Positions 59,251 to 64,000 of a stretch of DNA of 64,000 bases are shown here, in pieces (the first letter of the stretch is position 1; the number at the start of each line of letters is the position of its first letter). A program made the translations under genes and the position numbers. This DNA is from JBBSHE01 sp038253325 (GTDB lineage Bacteria; Actinomycetota; Actinomycetes; Propionibacteriales; Nocardioidaceae), in contig JBBSHE010000002.1 of NCBI GenBank assembly GCA_038253325.1, positions 1 through 64,000 of the forward strand, read 5' to 3'. The notes under the pieces were generated by a model. It was not told the DNA's origin, did not search any database, and worked only from the letters and a program-made list of their open reading frames with translations.

Positions 59251-60441
59251 ATGGCTGGATCGGTGATCGTTGCCGGTGCCCGCACCCCCATTGGACGCCT
59301 GCTCGGCGGCCTCAAGGACCTCACCGCCGCCGACCTCGGCGCCGTGGCCATCCGTGGTGCGCTCGACAAGGCCGGGGTCGGTCCCGAGACCGTCGACTAC
59401 GTCATCATGGGCCAGGTGCTCCAGGCCGGAGCGGGCCAGATCCCTGCGCGGCAGGCGGCGAGCAAGGCCGGCGTCCCGCTGAGCGTTCCCGCGCTGACGA
59501 TCAACAAGGTCTGCCTGTCCGGGCTCAACGCCGTGGCCCTTGCTGACCAGCTCATCAGGGCCGGGGAGTGCGAGGTCGTGGTTGCAGGCGGCATGGAGTC
59601 GATGACGAATGCGCCGCACTTCCTGCCGAAGTCGCGGGAGGGCTTCACCTATGGCGATGTGACGATGCGCGACCACATGGCGTACGACGGGTTGTGGGAC
59701 GCGTTCACCGATCAGGCGATGGGGTTGCTCACCGACCGGCACAACGCCGAGCACGAAAAGATCAGTCGCGAGGAGCAGGACGCGTTCTCGGCCCGTTCGC
59801 ACCAGCTCGCCGCGCGGGCGTGGAAGGACGGTGTCTTCTCCGACGAGGTCGTCGCAGTGGAGGTGCCACAGCGACGAGGTGACCCCCACGTGGTCCTCGA
59901 GGACGAGGGCATCAGGGGTAATACGACCATCGAGTCGCTGGCCAGGCTCCGCCCGGCGTTCGCGAAGGACGGGACGATCACCGCGGGGTCGGCCTCCCAG
60001 ATCTCTGACGGCGCATGTGCGGTCGTCGTGATGAGCAAGCAGAAGGCATCCGAGCTCGGCGTCGAGTGGCTCGCGGAGATCGGTGCCCACGCCCAGGTCG
60101 CCGGACCGGACTCGTCCTTGCAGTCACAGCCGGCCCGGGCAATCGCCCTTGCGTGTGAGAAGGACGGCACCAGCCCGGCTGATCTCGACCTGGTCGAGAT
60201 CAATGAGGCATTCGCGGCCGTCGGCATCGCGAGCACCCGTCAGCTCGGCGTGGATGCCGACCGGGTGAACGTCGACGGCGGCGCGATCGCGCTCGGCCAC
60301 CCGATCGGTATGTCCGGCGCTCGGATCGTCCTGCACCTGGCGCTCGAGCTCGAACGCCGGGGCGGGGGTGTCGGCGCGGCCGCGCTGTGTGGTGGCGGGG
60401 GTCAGGGTGATGCGCTCATCGTCCGGGTCCCGCCGGCGTGA
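59251..60441 (+). CDS. Acetyl-CoA acetyltransferase (thiolase)
   Basis: This 396-residue thiolase condenses two acetyl-CoA to acetoacetyl-CoA. The acylated cysteine is C88 in NKVCLSGLNA, and the C-terminal NEAFAAVG, GGAIALGHPIGMSGARI and CGGGGQGDA motifs are typical. It feeds the 3-hydroxybutyryl-CoA dehydrogenase of this region. The start is ATG 59251 with AAAGGAGA upstream. The stop overlaps meaB by GTGA. Confidence 0.95.
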   Translation: MAGSVIVAGARTPIGRLLGGLKDLTAADLGAVAIRGALDKAGVGPETVDYVIMGQVLQAGAGQIPARQAASKAGVPLSVPALTINKVCLSGLNAVALADQLIRAGECEVVVAGGMESMTNAPHFLPKSREGFTYGDVTMRDHMAYDGLWDAFTDQAMGLLTDRHNAEHEKISREEQDAFSARSHQLAARAWKDGVFSDEVVAVEVPQRRGDPHVVLEDEGIRGNTTIESLARLRPAFAKDGTITAGSASQISDGACAVVVMSKQKASELGVEWLAEIGAHAQVAGPDSSLQSQPARAIALACEKDGTSPADLDLVEINEAFAAVGIASTRQLGVDADRVNVDGGAIALGHPIGMSGARIVLHLALELERRGGGVGAAALCGGGGQGDALIVRVPPA

Positions 60442-61424
60442 GGTCGGCGTCCGGCGGCCACGGCGGACGCCGGGATGCCGACCCGGGGGAGCTCGTCGAC
60501 CGGGCGCGATCCGGTGAGGCGCGCGCCGTTGCCAGACTGATCAGCCTGGTCGAGGACGGCTCGCCGCTGGTACGCGATGTCATCGAGCAGCTCGCGCCGT
60601 ACGCCGGCCACGCGCACATCGTCGGACTCACCGGCTCTCCGGGGGTCGGCAAGTCGACGATCACCTCGGCGCTGGTAACGGTGCTCCGTGAACGAGACAA
60701 GCGTGTCGGCGTCCTCGCGGTCGATCCGTCCTCACCGTTCACCGGCGGTGCGCTGCTCGGCGACCGTGTGCGCATGCAGGGGCACGCCACCGACTCCATG
60801 GTCTACATCCGTTCGATGTCGAGCCGCGGCCACCTCGGCGGCCTCAGCTGGTCGACCCCTCAGGCGCTGCGCGTCCTCGACGGAGCGGGCTGCGACATCG
60901 TCTTGGTGGAGACCGTCGGCGTCGGGCAGTCCGAGGTCGAGATCGCCGGCCTCGCCGACACGACGGTGGTGATGCTGGCACCTGGTATGGGTGACGGGAT
61001 CCAGGCCGCGAAGGCCGGGATCCTCGAGATCGGCGACCTCTACGTGGTGAACAAGGCCGACCGTGACGGCGCACACCAGGTCGTTCGCGAGCTCCGTACG
61101 ATGCTGAACTTCGGCGAGGCAGACCCGGTCTGGCGGCCAAGGATCTTGTCGACGGTCGCACAGAAGGGCGAGGGGATCGCGGACCTGCTGGATGCGATCG
61201 AGGAGCATCACCGCGTCCTCGTCGAAACCGGACGGCTCGAGGAACGTCGTCGGGCGCGCGCACGTGACGAGGTGGAGGCGATCGCGCTGACCGAAGTACG
61301 GCAACGGTTCGACTCGCTGCACGGCAGCGCCGACCTCGATCGGCTGGCAGCCGACGTCGCCGGCGGCGACCTCGACCCTTACACGGCGGCCGATCGACTG
61401 CTCGCCTCCCTCGAGGCGCCCTAG
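60438..61424 (+). CDS. meaB: MeaB-type GTPase, mutase chaperone
   Basis: This 328-residue G3E GTPase loads and protects B12-dependent acyl-CoA mutases. The P-loop is GSPGVGKST, with VDPSSPFTGGALLGDR, VETVGVGQSE and NKADRDGA. It is placed between thiolase and methylmalonyl-CoA mutase, its likely client. The start is GTG 60438, overlapping thiolase. Confidence 0.94.
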   Translation: MRSASGGHGGRRDADPGELVDRARSGEARAVARLISLVEDGSPLVRDVIEQLAPYAGHAHIVGLTGSPGVGKSTITSALVTVLRERDKRVGVLAVDPSSPFTGGALLGDRVRMQGHATDSMVYIRSMSSRGHLGGLSWSTPQALRVLDGAGCDIVLVETVGVGQSEVEIAGLADTTVVMLAPGMGDGIQAAKAGILEIGDLYVVNKADRDGAHQVVRELRTMLNFGEADPVWRPRILSTVAQKGEGIADLLDAIEEHHRVLVETGRLEERRRARARDEVEAIALTEVRQRFDSLHGSADLDRLAADVAGGDLDPYTAADRLLASLEAP

Positions 61425-61500
61425 TGTCACTGGCGCCGAGGACCAGACGGGCTCACGACCTCTGGCACACGAAAGCGGTCTGACCACGTCGCGACGGCGG

Positions 61501-61920
61501 ACGACAGCAGTCGTCCAGACGAGCGAGACGACCAGGACCGAGGTCGAGGAGGCACTTCAGCTCGGCGTCCTCAAGGACGCCGAGCCCGTGCAGCTGCTGG
61601 ACGCGATCCGGGTCGTGGCGGCGGGTGGGTCGCTGCTCTCTCCGTCGGTCACCAAGCGGGTGATCGAGGAGTCCGCAGGGCGTGGCGCCACGGCCATCGC
61701 GCCGCATCCCGAGTTGCACCACCTGACCGACCGGGAACGCGAGATCGTCGCCTGGGTCGCAACCGGCCGGTCGAACGACGAGATCGCCGCCGAGCTCGTC
61801 GTCAGTCCCGCCACCGTACGTACCCACGTGAGCCGTGCCATGGTGAAGCTGCACGCTCGCGACAGAGCCCAGCTGGTCGTCTTCGCCGTCCGGTCCGGAG
61901 TCACGCTGCTGCCGGCGTAG
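61501..61920 (+). pseudogene. NarL/LuxR-type response regulator remnant
   Basis: The part from 61588 (110 residues, GTG) contains an intact GerE helix-turn-helix: LTDREREIVAWVATGRSNDEIAAELVVSPATVRTHVSR. Upstream, in the same frame and without a stop, 61501-61587 reads like the decayed end of a receiver domain: VEEALQLGVLKDAEPVQ, where GFLLKDAEP is expected. No start and no phospho-Asp region is found, so the receiver's first ~90 residues are missing. It is either a 5'-truncated pseudogene or a lone LuxR-domain protein. Confidence 0.6.
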
Positions 61921-62033
61921 GGCGAGCCTCACCGGCCACGTCTGCCCCGTCTGATACACAAGATGCGTGCGGACGCGGCCGACCGGTCCTCCGCGTATTG
62001 TCGTGGCCGGCACAGAGCGGGAGGAGGCGGGAC

Positions 62034-62207
62034 GTGAACATCACCGAGACAGCGAAGAAGGCTGTCCTCGCCCTGGCAATCGCGTTCGCTGCGTACTACC
62101 TCGTGACCCAGCCGGCCAACGCCGCCGACGCCGTGAAGTCAGCGCTCGCCATCATTGCCGACGCGGTCCAGGCAATCGGCGAGTTCTTCCGTCGTCTCGT
62201 CGCCTGA
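62034..62207 (+). CDS. Small membrane protein
   Basis: This 57-residue protein has a hydrophobic stretch (about 9-25, KAVLALAIAFAAYYLV), a linker with QPANAADAVK, and an amphipathic C-terminal helix ending FFRRLVA. The start is GTG 62034 with GGGAGGAGG upstream, a very good ribosome site. The next gene follows after 17 bases, so it may act with the PH-domain protein. Function unknown. Confidence 0.7.
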   Translation: MNITETAKKAVLALAIAFAAYYLVTQPANAADAVKSALAIIADAVQAIGEFFRRLVA

Positions 62208-62224
62208 AGGCCCGGAGACCATCG

Positions 62225-62749
62225 ATGGTCCGCTGGCTGCCAAAGGCGATCGCGGATCCCGAGGTCCGCAGTCACCTGCTCGTCGACGAAGGCGAGTACG
62301 TCATCGACGAGGTCCACCATCACTGGGCGGGCTACTGGCGGACCGCTGCCGAGGCCGTCGTCGCGATCGGGTTCTTTGCCGTGTTCCTGGTCAGCGGTCT
62401 CGGCGTTGCCTGGTTGCCGTTTGCGCTGAGTTTCGGCTTCGCCGCACATGCCGGCTGGCTGGCGCTCGACGCCTCGATGGACCGGTTCGTGGTCACGAAC
62501 ATGCGCGTGTTCCGGATCAGGGGTGTGTTCAACCGAAACATCGCGACCATGCCGATGTCGCGGATCCTCGACATCACGGTCGAGAAGCCTGCACTCGGTC
62601 GGGTGTTCGACTTCGGTCACTTCACGTTCGAGTCGGCTGCCCAGGCGCAGGGTTTGCGTGACATCCGATACGTCGGCCACCCCGACCAGCGCGACCTGAC
62701 GATCCAACGTGTCGTCCAGCGGGCCGGCTTCCGCCGCCCTATGCTCTGA
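62225..62749 (+). CDS. Bacterial PH-domain membrane protein
   Basis: This 174-residue protein has two adjacent membrane segments (about 45-85) and then a bPH2-type domain: DRFVVTNMRVFRIRGVFNRNIATMPMSRILDITVEK. Members (YdbS/YdbT-like) are often unassigned. The start is ATG 62225. It follows the small membrane protein. Confidence 0.82.
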   Translation: MVRWLPKAIADPEVRSHLLVDEGEYVIDEVHHHWAGYWRTAAEAVVAIGFFAVFLVSGLGVAWLPFALSFGFAAHAGWLALDASMDRFVVTNMRVFRIRGVFNRNIATMPMSRILDITVEKPALGRVFDFGHFTFESAAQAQGLRDIRYVGHPDQRDLTIQRVVQRAGFRRPML

Positions 62750-62802
62750 CGCCCCAAAATGCTCTGATCGTCTCGGCGGCCTTTTTCGAGAACCGGGTCG
62801 TC

Positions 62803-63048
62803 TTGTTGACGGCCGCGCTGGCCGGGGCCTTGGCCGGAGTGCTTGCACAGAAGGGCATCGCGCGCACCGTCCAGCTTGCCGCACCGGACGCGACGACCCG
62901 ATTGCCGCCGGCCCTGCCGAGCGTGGACGCGGGGCGGCTCTGGCTGCTCGTCGCCGCGATGGTCGTTGGTCTGCTCGCCCTGTCGGTCGTCGCCGCCGCG
63001 CAGGTCGTCCGCGGCGCTCGGGGGTCCACGCTGCGCGAAAGCGGTTGA
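62803..63048 (+). CDS. Possible small DUF4235-like membrane protein
   Basis: This frame of 81 residues has two hydrophobic segments (about 1-20 and 45-70) and a polar tail. The start is uncertain: TTG 62803 has no clear ribosome site, and the N-terminus may be wrong. The stretch 62750-63130 holds nothing else that I can support. It may be an actinobacterial small membrane protein or chance. Confidence 0.4.
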   Translation: MLTAALAGALAGVLAQKGIARTVQLAAPDATTRLPPALPSVDAGRLWLLVAAMVVGLLALSVVAAAQVVRGARGSTLRESG

Positions 63049-63130
63049 GCGTCGAGCCGTCCCGGCCATGGTTGCCCGGCCGACGCAGGCCCTACGATTG
63101 ACCATAGACAACCCATCAGGAGCTTGTGCG

Positions 63131-64000
63131 ATGAGTGAACCCGACGACCGGCACGACCCCGTCGACGCGTACGCCGAAGGCCGCGAGCGGTGGGCACGCC
63201 GGTACGCCGAGTCACGTGTTCGAGAAGCCGACTTCACGACCCTGTCGGGGGTGCCGGTCGAGCCGGTCTACGGCCCGCCGCCCGGCACTCGGGTACCGGC
63301 GTTCGAACGGATCGGCTGGCCGGGGGAGTACCCCTACACCCGCGGTCTGTACCCGACCGGCTACCGGGGCCGGACCTGGACGATCCGTCAGTTCGCCGGT
63401 TTCGGGAACGCCGAGCAGACCAACGAGCGCTACAAGATGATCCTGGACTCCGGCGGCGGCGGACTCTCGGTGGCGTTCGACATGCCGACCCTGATGGGAC
63501 GAGACAGTGACGACCCGCAGGCACTCGGGGAGGTCGGCCACTGCGGAGTCGCGATCGACACCGCCGCGGACATGGAGGCGCTCTTTGCGGACATCCCTCT
63601 CGAGGACGTCACGACGTCGATGACGATCTCGGGTCCGGCCGTCCCGATCTTCTGCATGTACCTCGTCGCCGCGGAACGGCAGGGCGCGGACCTCGGCAAG
63701 CTGAACGGGACGCTGCAGACCGACATCTTCAAGGAGTACATCGCCCAGAAGGAGTGGCTCTTCGGACCCGAGCCGCACCTGCGGCTGATCGGTGACCTGA
63801 TGGAGTACTGCGCCCGCGAGATCCCGGCGTACAAGCCGCTGAGCGTCTCGGGCTACCACATTCGCGAGGCGGGCTCGACCGCGGCGCAGGAGCTGGCCTT
63901 CACCCTGGCCGACGGGTTCGGCTACGTCGAGCTCGGGATATCCCGTGGCCTCGACGTGGACGACTTCGCGCCCGGATTGTCATTCTTCTTCGACGCGCAC
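63131..64000 (+). CDS. Methylmalonyl-CoA mutase large-subunit family, cut by window end
   Basis: The first 290 residues of a B12-dependent acyl-CoA mutase are seen: PGEYPYTRGLYPTGYRGRTW, QFAGFGNAEQTNERYK, GGGGLSVAFDMPTLMG, LNGTLQTDIFKEYIAQKEW and SVSGYHIREAGSTAAQELA. The last matches methylmalonyl-CoA mutases, and the pieces differ from the Ecm at 23886. Its neighbour meaB and the epimerase fit. Whether a B12 domain follows in the same chain is outside the window. The start is ATG 63131 after AGGAG. Confidence 0.92.
   Translation, partial: MSEPDDRHDPVDAYAEGRERWARRYAESRVREADFTTLSGVPVEPVYGPPPGTRVPAFERIGWPGEYPYTRGLYPTGYRGRTWTIRQFAGFGNAEQTNERYKMILDSGGGGLSVAFDMPTLMGRDSDDPQALGEVGHCGVAIDTAADMEALFADIPLEDVTTSMTISGPAVPIFCMYLVAAERQGADLGKLNGTLQTDIFKEYIAQKEWLFGPEPHLRLIGDLMEYCAREIPAYKPLSVSGYHIREAGSTAAQELAFTLADGFGYVELGISRGLDVDDFAPGLSFFFDAH

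Overview
The window is high-GC DNA from an actinobacterium. The backbone runs tRNA-Arg(CCG), argS, lysA, hom, thrC, thrB, rho, rpmE, prfA, prmC, a Sua5/TsaC gene, wecA, the F1Fo ATP synthase operon, a DUF2550 gene and a PduO-type cobalamin adenosyltransferase. From memory this is the order found in mycobacteria and related Actinomycetota. NucS/EndoMS, a DivIVA-like coiled-coil protein, frequent GTG starts and many ATGA/GTGA stop-start overlaps agree. The genus cannot be fixed from the sequence; a Propionibacteriales-like organism is a guess.

Region 1 (1-23.3 kb) is housekeeping: arginyl-tRNA synthetase with an eroded HIGH motif, lysine and threonine synthesis, Rho, release factor 1 and its methylase, the first enzyme of lipid-linked GlcNAc synthesis, and a complete atp operon with a good promoter. 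A glutathione-peroxidase gene sits between rho and rpmE, flanked by inverted repeats. Long palindromes follow several transcription units, and two of them (1-39 and 12386-12424) are copies of one repeat.

Region 2 (23.4-27.4 kb) holds a STAS protein, ethylmalonyl-CoA mutase, a histidine phosphatase, an AAA_28 ATPase and a small basic protein.

Region 3 (27.5-35.0 kb) is the least explained part. A six-gene minus-strand operon encodes a zinc-less-type dehydrogenase, a PTPS/QueD homologue, a GT4 glycosyltransferase, an LPG-synthase-type membrane protein, a RibD-reductase homologue and a stand-alone GTP cyclohydrolase II. It faces a gene that fuses a CDP-alcohol phosphotransferase to an LtaS/sulfatase-type domain. 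I infer a pathway that makes a GTP-derived pyrimidine or pterin group and attaches it to a lipid or envelope glycan. The product is unknown to me.

Region 4 (35.2-38.1 kb) has a small membrane protein, an ECF sigma/anti-sigma pair, a D-amino-acid-oxidase-like enzyme and a Dabb protein.

Region 5 (38.2-50.8 kb) is an apparently complete De Ley-Doudoroff galactose module: a secreted GH27 enzyme, an ABC importer, sugar dehydrogenase, lactonase, galactonate dehydratase, KDGal kinase, KDPGal aldolase, a mutarotase-like protein and a FadR-type regulator. Two near-identical AT-rich sites lie in the divergent promoter region and directly after the GH27 promoter, and are the likely operators.

Region 6 (50.9-64 kb) has NucS with an insertion, a two-module 3-hydroxybutyryl-CoA dehydrogenase, an esterase, an AI-2E family permease, a DivIVA-like protein, crotonyl-CoA carboxylase/reductase, methylmalonyl-CoA epimerase, thiolase, MeaB and the start of a methylmalonyl-CoA mutase. 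With the ethylmalonyl-CoA mutase and the adenosyltransferase of regions 1-2, this gives most of the ethylmalonyl-CoA pathway and its B12 support.
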